NCBI GenBank assembly: GCA_964354365.1
Contig: CAYGZM010000206.1
Coordinates: 1 to 5,708 of the forward strand
Length of the DNA stretch: 5,708 nucleotides
Direction of reading: 5' to 3'
Source of the DNA: CAYGZM01 sp964354365
GTDB lineage: Bacteria; Planctomycetota; Phycisphaerae; Sedimentisphaerales; Anaerobacaceae
Shown here piece by piece: positions 1 to 5,708 of the stretch. A program made the position numbers and the translations under genes. Below the pieces are notes generated by a model, which saw only the letters and a list, made by a program, of their open reading frames with translations, had not been told where the DNA came from and searched no databases. Position 1 is the first letter of the stretch; each line of letters begins with the position of its first letter.

Positions 1-338
1 AGGGCGACCAGGGCTGGGTGTATGCCGACGACGGCGGCAACGTCGATGCCGAGCCGAAAAGCCTGCTGGCCGATCAGAAAACCCAGAAGCAGAGCTGGAC
101 CGATGCTGCGAACTGGGCCGGCCACCACCGCAATTTCCTCAATTGCGTCAAGACGAGGGGCCTGACTATTGCCCCGGCGGAGGTGGCGCATCGCTCGACG
201 ACGACCTGCCACGTGGCGAATATATGCCTGCGCCTCGGCAGAAAGCTCCGCTGGGACCCCAAGGCCGAGCGGTTTGTGAATGACCCCGAAGCGGACAAGA
301 TGCTGTCGCGGACGATGCGACAGCCGTGGCACTTGTGA
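1..338 (+). CDS. Gfo/Idh/MocA family oxidoreductase, C-terminal fragment
   Basis: Only the last 111 residues are visible. The first complete codon is at position 3 and the gene continues past the left edge; the GTG at 18 is an internal valine, not a start. The family uses NAD(P) to oxidise or reduce sugars and related polyols. The Rossmann domain with the cofactor site and the catalytic EKP-type motif would lie upstream and cannot be checked. What is seen is the usual planctomycete C-terminal part: GWVYADDGG, then HHRNFLNCVKTR, EVAHRSTTTCHVANICLRLG, RKLRWDP and a PWHL ending. Recognition is by resemblance to this family's tail. Substrate cannot be told. The following propeller gene is 52 bases downstream on the same strand, so the two could share a transcript, although an AT-rich tandem repeat separates them. 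Confidence 0.85.
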   Translation, partial: GDQGWVYADDGGNVDAEPKSLLADQKTQKQSWTDAANWAGHHRNFLNCVKTRGLTIAPAEVAHRSTTTCHVANICLRLGRKLRWDPKAERFVNDPEADKMLSRTMRQPWHL

Positions 339-343
339 GATTC

Positions 344-371
344 ACTATTTATTATTTACTATTGATTATTG
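344..371. repeat. AT-rich tandem repeat, 7-base unit, four units
   Basis: The units are ACTATTT, ATTATTT, ACTATTG and ATTATTG, so the period is exactly 7 and only positions 2 and 7 of the unit vary. It fills most of the gap between the oxidoreductase stop and the propeller gene's ribosome binding site, and contrasts sharply with the GC-rich sequence on both sides. No clear -35/-10 pair was found in it. It may be a spacer repeat, a bending or melting element, or a protein-binding array. Confidence 0.7.
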
Positions 372-375
372 ATTT

Positions 376-379
376 GGAG
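376..379 (+). promoter_or_regulatory. Shine-Dalgarno GGAG that decides the propeller gene start
   Basis: GGAG ends 11 bases before the ATG at 391. A GTG at 379 lies in the same frame but overlaps this GGAG, so it could not use it. This favours ATG 391, although the spacing is a little long. Confidence 0.55.
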
Positions 380-390
380 TGGCTCATTCG

Positions 391-1641
391 ATGGCAAGGA
401 ATACTGTAAGCTGCAATTCGCGTTTTATCCCTTTTTGGCTGTTTGTTGTGGTGGTGAATTCGTGTTGTTTTTCGGCTGAGGCGACGGCTCAGAATAGTTC
501 AGCAGCCGGGCCGATCAAGTTTGTTATGCACCGGGTCGGGCAATTCCGCGGCGAGGCGTGCGGCGTGGGCGATTTCAATAAGGACGGCAAGCCGGACATA
601 GTGGCCGGCTCGTACTGGTATGAGGCCCCGGAGTGGAAGGCCCACAAATGGCGGGCACTGGAGGACAAGCTCGACCCCCAGGGCAATCGTCACCTCGTCG
701 ATGACAAGGGCAAGGGCTACTACGACGATTTTATGAATATACCGCTGGACGTGGACGGCGACGGCCTGCTGGACGTGGTGACGTGCTCCTGGTTCGCCAA
801 GCAGGTTGACTGGTATCGCAATACGGGCGACAAGGCAGGACCGTGGACCATTACGATAAGCGACCAGGGCGTCAACTTCGAGTCGGGCGACCTGTGCGAC
901 ATCGACGGCGACGGCAAAGAGCTTGAGATTCTCGCGCACTGCCAGGACACGCGGTGGTACGAGATTGGCCGGCGGCCCGACGGCGGCAAAGATTTAGTCA
1001 AGCACGTCGTCTCGACCCGTGAGTTGAATTTCGGCGGCGGGATCGGCGACATCAACGGCGACGGCCGGCCGGATATTGTCCGACCGGATGCGTGGTACGA
1101 GGCGCCGCCGGACCCGCGTATGGGCCAATGGAAGGAGCACCCGCTGGCGATTGGCTGCCTTGAAGAGGGCAAATCCGAGCACACCCCGCAGATACGCGTG
1201 TGCGACGTTGACGCCGACGGCCTCAATGACCTGGTTACCAGCTCGGCCCATCAATACGGCATTTTCTGGTATCGCCAGGTAAGGAACGGCTCGCAGATAA
1301 CGTTCAAGCAGAATCTGATAGACAAATCCTGGTCCCAGGCCCACAGCGTGACATTGGCGGACCTCGACCGCGACGGCGACCTCGACTTCGTGACGGGAAA
1401 ACGCTTTTACGCTCACAACGGCGCCGACCCGGATGAGGAGGCTCCGTTGGGCGTTTACTGGTATGAATTGAAGCGCGGGCCGGCCGTCGAATGGGTCAGG
1501 CACGTTATCTCATACGACGGGGGAATCGGCGCCGGGCTTGATATTCCCGTCGTTGACATCGACGCTGACGGCGACCTCGATATCGTGGTGACGGGCAAGT
1601 GGGGCGGGCCGGTCTATTTCGAGAACAAATCCAAACCCTGA
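391..1641 (+). CDS. Secreted FG-GAP/VCBS repeat protein, probable seven-bladed beta-propeller
   Basis: From ATG 391 this encodes 416 residues. The N-terminus has two arginines, a hydrophobic stretch (about residues 13-30) and an AEATAQ region that looks like a signal peptidase I site, so export is expected. Seven calcium-loop motifs of the D-x-D-x-D-G type are visible: DFNKDGKPD at about residue 61, DVDGDGLLD 120, DIDGDGKELE 170, DINGDGRPD 220, DVDADGLND 272, DLDRDGDLD 324 and DIDADGDLD 389. Spacing is 50-65 residues, and aromatic WY or YF pairs such as YWYEAP, AWYEAP and YWYEL follow most loops. Seven such repeats are what an FG-GAP propeller needs. The third loop is slightly altered (KELE). 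No catalytic motif was recognised, so a binding or scaffold role is likelier than an enzyme. The stop is 21 bases before the HEAT-repeat gene, suggesting one operon. Confidence 0.85.
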   Translation: MARNTVSCNSRFIPFWLFVVVVNSCCFSAEATAQNSSAAGPIKFVMHRVGQFRGEACGVGDFNKDGKPDIVAGSYWYEAPEWKAHKWRALEDKLDPQGNRHLVDDKGKGYYDDFMNIPLDVDGDGLLDVVTCSWFAKQVDWYRNTGDKAGPWTITISDQGVNFESGDLCDIDGDGKELEILAHCQDTRWYEIGRRPDGGKDLVKHVVSTRELNFGGGIGDINGDGRPDIVRPDAWYEAPPDPRMGQWKEHPLAIGCLEEGKSEHTPQIRVCDVDADGLNDLVTSSAHQYGIFWYRQVRNGSQITFKQNLIDKSWSQAHSVTLADLDRDGDLDFVTGKRFYAHNGADPDEEAPLGVYWYELKRGPAVEWVRHVISYDGGIGAGLDIPVVDIDADGDLDIVVTGKWGGPVYFENKSKP

Positions 1642-1662
1642 TTAGTCGATGAGGGTCAAAGG

Positions 1663-4254
1663 ATGAGAATCTCTGCCAGAGCGCCTGCGGGCCTATGGCT
1701 GCCGATGTTGTCTGCAGCTCTTTTGCTTGGCGGCGTGGCGGGCGCTGCGATTGACAAGCCGGATATCGACAAACAATTAGCGGCAATGGCGGACTACAAG
1801 CAGGGTGACAGCAGAGAGCCGCTCATTGCTGTTGAAGACCTTATTCGCGGGTCGCAGAGTGACGCCGAGCAGCGCAAGTATGTTGAGACGCAGCTCGCAA
1901 AGCTGCTTGAATCCGGTACATCGGTTGATTGTAAACAGTTCATCTGCCGGCAGCTCTGGTTTATCGGCACGGATGAGTCGGTGCCTGCAATTGCCAAGCT
2001 CCTGACGGATGAGCAGACGGTTGATATGGCCTGCTACGCGATCGGGCAGAATCCCAGCGCGGCGGCGGGCAAGGCCCTGCGCGATGCGCTTGAAAAATCC
2101 GGTCCGACGGTGCGGATTCGCATAATCAATCTGCTTGGCGACAGGCGGGACGCCGAAAGCGTTGCGATATTGGGCAAGCTGGCGCTTGGCGGCGAAAGAG
2201 ACCTTGCCGACGCGGCGGTCGCCGCATTAGGCAAGATAGGCGGGGCCGACGCGCGAGAAGCCCTCGCGCAGGTCAGGACGAAGGCCGATGAGCGCCTGCG
2301 ATTGGCGGCGACGGATGCCTATCTGCGGTGCGCCGAAGACCTCGCGGCCGAAGGGAAGGCCGACGAGGCGGTTGCGATATACAAGGAATTGGCGGGCAGG
2401 GATGAGGCCCAGTTTACGCGAAGCGCCGCTGTCAAGGGATTGGCCGACGTTGGTGGCCGCGACGTTGTCGCCCTGGTGGTGGCGGCTTTGAAAGACGAGG
2501 ACCGGATGGTTAGAACAACCGCCAGAGGCTGCATCCGAACGATGCCCGGCGTCGGCGTGACGGAGCTTTTTGCGGCGCAGCTCGCCGGCAGCTCGCCGGG
2601 CGACCAGGTGCTCTTGATTGCGGCTCTGGCGGACCGGGGTGACACCGCTGCTCTTGGTGCGATAACGGCTGCTGCCGGCAGCACGGATGCTGAGGTCAGA
2701 AAGGCGGCATTGGGGGCCGTTGGGAGGCTTGGCGATGCTTCTTCCGTGGGATTTCTAATTGACGCCGCCAGGTCGGCCGGTAGCTCCGACGAAAACGATA
2801 TTGCCCTCAATAATCTGGCAATCCTTCGAGGGGCGGACATCGATGATGCGATAGTCAAGAGTATGCAAAAGGCCGACCCGGCGCTGCGGCCGCAACTGAT
2901 TGACGTGCTCTTCGAGAGGAACGCCGTTACTGCCGTGCCTGCCTTGCTTGCGGAGGCCGCCGGTGGCGATTCGAAGGTGCGCCGAGCCGCTTTTAGGGCC
3001 CTGGGCCGGCTTGCAGGCGAAAAGGACCTGCCCGCGCTGGTATCGCTGCTGGCGCAAATCAAAGGCGCCGGCGGCCGGGCAGATGCGGAAAGGGCGGTTG
3101 TCGCGGTGGCCCGAAAAATAGCCGAGCCGGGCAGGCAGGCCGACGCGATCTTGGCTGCGCTGAACGGCGAACAGCGAGTCGAAGCGAGATGTTCCTTGCT
3201 GAGGGTCCTCGGCGGCGTCGCCAACGAGAAGTCGCTGGAGGCCCTCTGCGATGCTTTGAACGATCGCGATGCGCAGGTGCGTGATACGGCTGTGCGGACG
3301 CTGTCCGACTGGCCGAATGCTCAGGCCGCCGAGACCCTGTTGGAGATCTATCGGGAAACGCAGGACCAGGCGCATCGGTTGCTGTCGCTGCGGGGGCTTG
3401 TTCGGGTGCTGTCCGTCAGTGCCGAGGAATATCCGGCGGATCAAGCGGTGGAAATATATCGCCGGGCGATGAAGCTGGTCGTTAGTCCTGTGGAGAAAAA
3501 GCTTGTGCTGTCGGGCCTGTCGAACATCGCTCATCCCGGCTCGCTGGAGATGGCGTGCGCGAGTCTCGACGACGAGGCGGTTAAAGCGGAGGCGGCGCCG
3601 GCGGTAATGAAGATAGCCCGCGCGATTGCCGGTAGCTATCGCAGCGAGGCGAGGGCCGCGGCGCAGAAAGTGTTGAGCGCAACGGCGAATGATGTGCTTC
3701 GTCGGCAGGCCGAAGACGTTATTGCTCTACTAAAGAGCTTCGGGGACTACATCACGGCCTGGCAGGTGTCGGGGCCTTACTCTCTTGGGGGCGGCAGTTA
3801 CGAGGAGTTGTTCGACACGGACTTTACCCCAGAAAAAGGCCAGGCCGGGGATGTAAAATGGCGTTTGATGCCGGCGGGGACTGATGCGAGTCGGCCCGGG
3901 TTTCTGGATATATCGGCTCGGTTCGCGGGCGGGCAGAAAGTGGCTTACCTGCGGACGTGGATACATAGTGACAAGGAGCAGCCCGCCCGGTTTGAGCTCG
4001 GCAGCGACGGTGGGGCGAAAATGTGGCTGAACGAGACCGTTGTCTATGCAAACAAAGCAGGCCCGACGAGCATTTTGGGCTCTGACAAGTCCCCATCGGG
4101 CCTTGCGCCGGTGGACGTGCGATTGGGCGAGGGCTGGAATAGTCTGCTCGTGAAACTGGTGCAGAACGGCTCAAGTTGGGGCTTCCAGGCACGCCTGCAA
4201 AAGGCCGACGGCGGCAAGCTCGAAGGCGCTCGCATCGACTGCACGAGCCGATAG
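1663..4254 (+). CDS. Secreted HEAT-repeat protein with C-terminal beta-sandwich domain
   Basis: 863 residues. The start at ATG 1663 is supported by GAGG at 1651-1654, 8 bases upstream. Residues 1-28 form a signal peptide (arginines, LWLPMLSAALLLGGVAGA, likely cut after AGA). From about residue 90 to 690 the protein is an alanine- and leucine-rich series of helix pairs typical of HEAT/PBS-lyase-like repeats, for example VRKAALGAVGRLGD, VRRAAFRALGRLAGEKD and VRDTAVRTLSDWPN. Such repeats normally bind proteins. From about residue 697 the character changes to beta-rich: WQVSGPYSLGGGSYEELF, YLRTWIHSDKEQPARFELGS, GAKMWLNETVVYAN and EGWNSLLVKLVQNGSSWGF. This resembles jelly-roll accessory or sugar-binding-like domains seen in planctomycete exported proteins; that assignment is by resemblance only. 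No enzyme motif was seen. It follows the propeller gene by 21 bases and is probably translated from the same mRNA. Long antisense frames over it are GC-driven shadows. Confidence 0.85.
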   Translation: MRISARAPAGLWLPMLSAALLLGGVAGAAIDKPDIDKQLAAMADYKQGDSREPLIAVEDLIRGSQSDAEQRKYVETQLAKLLESGTSVDCKQFICRQLWFIGTDESVPAIAKLLTDEQTVDMACYAIGQNPSAAAGKALRDALEKSGPTVRIRIINLLGDRRDAESVAILGKLALGGERDLADAAVAALGKIGGADAREALAQVRTKADERLRLAATDAYLRCAEDLAAEGKADEAVAIYKELAGRDEAQFTRSAAVKGLADVGGRDVVALVVAALKDEDRMVRTTARGCIRTMPGVGVTELFAAQLAGSSPGDQVLLIAALADRGDTAALGAITAAAGSTDAEVRKAALGAVGRLGDASSVGFLIDAARSAGSSDENDIALNNLAILRGADIDDAIVKSMQKADPALRPQLIDVLFERNAVTAVPALLAEAAGGDSKVRRAAFRALGRLAGEKDLPALVSLLAQIKGAGGRADAERAVVAVARKIAEPGRQADAILAALNGEQRVEARCSLLRVLGGVANEKSLEALCDALNDRDAQVRDTAVRTLSDWPNAQAAETLLEIYRETQDQAHRLLSLRGLVRVLSVSAEEYPADQAVEIYRRAMKLVVSPVEKKLVLSGLSNIAHPGSLEMACASLDDEAVKAEAAPAVMKIARAIAGSYRSEARAAAQKVLSATANDVLRRQAEDVIALLKSFGDYITAWQVSGPYSLGGGSYEELFDTDFTPEKGQAGDVKWRLMPAGTDASRPGFLDISARFAGGQKVAYLRTWIHSDKEQPARFELGSDGGAKMWLNETVVYANKAGPTSILGSDKSPSGLAPVDVRLGEGWNSLLVKLVQNGSSWGFQARLQKADGGKLEGARIDCTSR

Positions 4255-4257
4255 CTG

Positions 4258-4287
4258 TTGACCTGCAGAGGCAAAATAAGGTATAAT
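4258..4287 (+). promoter_or_regulatory. Sigma70-like promoter upstream of the prepilin-like gene
   Basis: TTGACC (4258-4263) and TATAAT (4282-4287) are 18 bases apart. The -10 is a perfect consensus and the -35 matches five of six positions. It begins 3 bases after the HEAT-repeat gene stop. Expected transcription start is near 4294, giving a leader of about 144 bases. A related -10 with the same downstream boxes precedes the gene at 5526, which strengthens the call. Confidence 0.6.
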
Positions 4288-4406
4288 CAGAACGTGCCTA
4301 TTTAGAGCGTTTAACACAGAGAAACCGCGCTATCTGTCATTCCCGCGAAAGCGGGAATCTATAAGTGCGGCGTTAATCAGGACTTCATTTTGTTAGAGCT
4401 TCTTAG
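4272..4406 (+). repeat. Promoter-leader repeat, copy 1 (structured 5' leader candidate)
   Basis: Bases 4272-4359 align without gaps to 5361-5448 with 67 of 88 identities by hand count, including a 27-base identical core (4333-4359). In order it holds the -10 region, the box AGAGCGTTTAACA (4304-4316), a perfect 8-bp hairpin with stem ATTCCCGC, loop GAAA, stem GCGGGAAT (4339-4358), and the box TGTTAGAGCTTCTTAG (4391-4406). The two boxes can pair: 4310-4316 with 4391-4397 (7 bp, one G-U), then a bulged G4309, then 4306-4308 with 4398-4400. The hairpin has no T-run after it, so it is not an intrinsic terminator. The core looks like a repeat found dispersed in many bacterial genomes. Whether this copy acts as RNA regulator or is a passive repeat is not known. 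Confidence 0.65.
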
Positions 4407-4422
4407 GCGTTTGAGATCAAAG

Positions 4423-4430
4423 AAGGGGAG
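4423..4430 (+). promoter_or_regulatory. Shine-Dalgarno AAGGGGAG that fixes the prepilin-like gene start
   Basis: A strong purine-rich site ends 7 bases before ATG 4438. It rules against the upstream in-frame TTG at 4390, which lies inside the leader repeat and would put 16 charged residues before the prepilin leader. Confidence 0.8.
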
Positions 4431-4437
4431 CATAGCG

Positions 4438-5127
4438 ATGCGCAGGCTCAAGGCGTTTACGTTGGTAGAGCTTCTCGTGGTGATCGCCATTATTGCGCTG
4501 TTGATGGCGATCCTGGTGCCCGCTCTGGGCAAGGCTCGAAAGCAGGCCCAGGCGGTCGTCTGCAAGAGTAACCTGCGCCAGGTCGGTTTGGGGGCGAATT
4601 TCTATGCGGAAGAATACGATATGTATATTCCCCGCGGACTCGGCGGCGGCAGCGGGCAGGCGTGGTTCCAGCTCTTTATGCCTTTTCTGGCGCAAAAGCC
4701 CGTTGCCGGAGACTACCGTTCGGTGGATATATACCGCTGTCCGAGCTACCCCGACAAAGAGCAGACCGTCTGCTACGTGGTGAACGGCTGGGAGTTCACC
4801 GGCAGAACGGATACCGCCGGCCACGAGGAAGTTAAACCGACTAAGCTGACAACGTGCACGCAGCGCGCGCGGACGATCTACCTTGCGGACAACGAGGATG
4901 GTCCCTGGCGGCACATAATCAAAAAGGCCGACGATCCCGGCGAGAATCGATGCGATGTATGGCATCGAAATCACCTGCCCGGCTCGAATAGTCAGGACGT
5001 TACCAACGGAAGGCGGGTCGCACGCCAGCGCCACAGAAACGGCTGCAATTTCCTCTTTCTCGACTGGCGAGTTGAGTGGATCGCCGCAGAGGACGTCACT
5101 ACAGATATGTGGAGATTCCAAAAGTAG
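4438..5127 (+). CDS. Prepilin-like protein with type II secretion/pseudopilin leader and H-X9-D motif
   Basis: 229 residues from ATG 4438. The N-terminus is a class III signal: MRRLKA then FTLVELLVVIAIIALL, with the conserved Glu at mature position 5 (E11) and a hydrophobic helix to about residue 30. Prepilin peptidase would cut between A6 and F7; alanine instead of the usual glycine at -1 is a known variation in such proteins. After the helix come KARKQAQAVVCKSNLRQVGLG, a RCPSYP segment (C101) with a second cysteine at C112, and near the end H199 followed nine residues later by D209-W210 (NGCNFLFLDW). This matches the prepilin-associated H-X9-DG family, with tryptophan replacing the glycine. 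Such proteins are very numerous in Planctomycetota and Lentisphaerae and their individual roles are mostly unknown. It is an orphan here: no secretion ATPase, platform protein or peptidase is nearby. It has its own promoter and a long leader. Confidence 0.85.
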   Translation: MRRLKAFTLVELLVVIAIIALLMAILVPALGKARKQAQAVVCKSNLRQVGLGANFYAEEYDMYIPRGLGGGSGQAWFQLFMPFLAQKPVAGDYRSVDIYRCPSYPDKEQTVCYVVNGWEFTGRTDTAGHEEVKPTKLTTCTQRARTIYLADNEDGPWRHIIKKADDPGENRCDVWHRNHLPGSNSQDVTNGRRVARQRHRNGCNFLFLDWRVEWIAAEDVTTDMWRFQK

Positions 5128-5131
5128 CCTG

Positions 5132-5154
5132 TCCGCTTCTCAAATCTCAGCGGA
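5132..5154 (+). other. Short inverted repeat just after the prepilin-like gene
   Basis: TCCGCT (5132-5137) and AGCGGA (5149-5154) are perfect complements around an 11-base loop, starting 5 bases after the stop. No T-run follows, so as a terminator it would be weak or factor-dependent. A 6-bp match can also occur by chance. Confidence 0.25.
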
Positions 5155-5201
5155 TGATAAATCAGGTTCTCATCCAGGCCGGGCAGAATGGAGGCAAGCC
5201 A

Positions 5202-5294
5202 ATGGAAATCAAGGTTACAAGTTCAGCGGGGAATATGTTGCTCAAGCCCTCTTCCCCGGATAGTCCGTTTATGCTGCGTGAACGCCGTTTTTGA
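5202..5294 (+). CDS. Possible small ORF, 30 residues, unknown function
   Basis: ATG 5202 has GGAGG (5190-5194) at a 7-base spacing, which is an excellent ribosome binding site. The 30-residue product begins MEIKVTSSAGNMLLKP and ends MLRERRF, with no membrane segment or known motif. The frame stays open upstream, and an alternative ATG at 5154 would give 46 residues but has a poor binding site. It lies between the prepilin-like gene and a terminator-like hairpin, so it could be the last cistron of that transcript. It could equally be a chance ORF or a gene remnant. I do not recognise it. Confidence 0.3.
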   Translation: MEIKVTSSAGNMLLKPSSPDSPFMLRERRF

Positions 5295-5312
5295 GGCCAA
5301 ATGCGTGATCCG

Positions 5313-5335
5313 GCCCTGGCGCAGGGCGGAATTTT
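5313..5335 (+). terminator. Terminator-like hairpin before the second promoter
   Basis: GCCCTG (5313-5318), a GCG loop and CAGGGC (5322-5327) make a perfect 6-bp GC-rich stem, followed after GGAA by TTTT at 5332-5335. The T-run is short and offset, so termination would be partial. The position between the prepilin-like transcript and the next promoter fits this role. Confidence 0.4.
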
Positions 5336-5360
5336 GGGCATAATCATTTGCAATTTCAGC

Positions 5361-5487
<127 letters not shown>

Positions 5488-5512
5488 CACGAAAATGACG
5501 GTTTATTCAAGT

Positions 5513-5517
5513 GAGGG
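5513..5517 (+). promoter_or_regulatory. Shine-Dalgarno GAGGG that decides the GTG start of the last gene
   Basis: GAGGG ends 8 bases before GTG 5526. An in-frame GTG at 5511 overlaps this site and is therefore unlikely. Confidence 0.65.
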
Positions 5518-5525
5518 TACGAAAA

Positions 5526-5708
5526 GTGATTACGTCAAAAAGTCTAAATCGCATCGTTTCGTTTGGAATCCTGATTCTGCTAAGCTGGGCCACAGTCCGT
5601 GCCGCCCGTGGGCCTGATACCGATATTCTGCCTGGCCGCAATCCATACGCGCTGCCGGCGCCGGTTCAGCCTCCCGCCGGCTCAGCCGACGTCCTTGGAG
5701 TTGTGCCG
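5526..5708 (+). CDS. Secreted protein of unknown function, N-terminal fragment
   Basis: The frame is open from GTG 5526 to the right edge, giving 61 residues. The N-terminus is a good signal peptide: MITSKSLNRIV with lysine and arginine, a hydrophobic core FGILILLSWATV and a likely cut after VRA (residue 26) or RAA (27). The mature part starts with RGPDTDILPGRNPYALPAPV and is rich in proline, glycine and alanine, like a linker before a folded domain. No domain is recognisable in the visible part. It has its own promoter-like site and the second copy of the leader repeat, so it probably starts a new transcript that shares its control with the prepilin-like gene. Confidence 0.7.
   Translation, partial: MITSKSLNRIVSFGILILLSWATVRAARGPDTDILPGRNPYALPAPVQPPAGSADVLGVVP

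Noticed and set aside
379..381. GTG start for the propeller gene
   Set aside because: It overlaps the only GGAG site; ATG 391 uses that site and gives a normal signal peptide.
1649..1666. Five-codon ORF (ATGAGG...TGA) overlapping the HEAT-repeat gene start
   Set aside because: It is too short to call and its AGG part is explained by the Shine-Dalgarno of ATG 1663.
2319..3534. Long antisense open frames (2319-3224 and 2755-3534) over the HEAT-repeat gene
   Set aside because: They lie opposite a convincing exported repeat protein, show no domain or signal, and are typical frame shadows of GC-rich coding DNA.
4339..4358. GAAA hairpin as an intrinsic terminator
   Set aside because: No T-run follows either copy, and both copies sit between a promoter-like site and a gene start.
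4390..4437. Upstream in-frame TTG start for the prepilin-like gene
   Set aside because: It lies inside the leader repeat, lacks a binding site and would add 16 residues before a typical prepilin leader. ATG 4438 has a strong Shine-Dalgarno at 7 bases.
4390..4476. Near-repeat of TTGTTAGAGCTTCTTAG (4390) and TTGGTAGAGCTTCTCGT (4462), 14 of 17 identical
   Set aside because: The second copy encodes the conserved LVELLV of the prepilin leader and the first is explained by the box shared with 5472-5487. The likeness is short and probably chance.

Overview
The window looks like a stretch of a GC-rich bacterial genome, most likely Planctomycetota and probably a Phycisphaerae-type lineage. This rests on protein style, not on a marker gene. 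The signs are a Gfo/Idh/MocA oxidoreductase ending in PWHL, a secreted FG-GAP/VCBS propeller, a secreted HEAT-repeat protein with a C-terminal beta-sandwich, and a prepilin-like protein with an FTLVELLVVIAIIALL leader and an H-X9-D motif near its C-terminus. All genes seen are on the + strand.

Layout. Positions 1-338 hold the C-terminal end of a Gfo/Idh/MocA oxidoreductase. A short AT-rich gap with a 7-base tandem repeat (344-371) follows. The propeller gene (391-1641) and the HEAT-repeat gene (1663-4254) are 21 bases apart and are probably co-transcribed. Next come a promoter-like site and a long leader (4258-4437), then the prepilin-like gene (4438-5127). The 398 bases from 5128 to 5525 hold a weak inverted repeat, a possible 30-residue ORF (5202-5294), a terminator-like hairpin (5313-5335), a second promoter-like site (5348-5376) and a second copy of the leader. 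A secreted protein with a GTG start begins at 5526 and runs off the right edge.

The most interesting feature is that the last two genes have related upstream regions. Each has a sigma70-like promoter, the box AGAGCGTYTAACA at the same distance from the -10 hexamer, an identical 27-base core containing a GAAA-capped hairpin, and the box TGTTRGAGCTTCKTAG. The leader is almost the same length in both: -10 to start codon is 156 and 155 bases. The two boxes can pair around the hairpin, and the differences between copies keep the pairing. This could be a shared cis-regulatory leader or a dispersed repeat that carries a promoter. The hairpin core resembles a repeat common in many bacterial genomes, so the shared architecture is the possible novelty, not the hairpin.

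How the genes work together is inferred. The left part resembles planctomycete gene sets for carbohydrate metabolism, where an oxidoreductase sits beside secreted propeller and repeat proteins. The prepilin-like protein and the last protein are exported, and their shared leader suggests common control.
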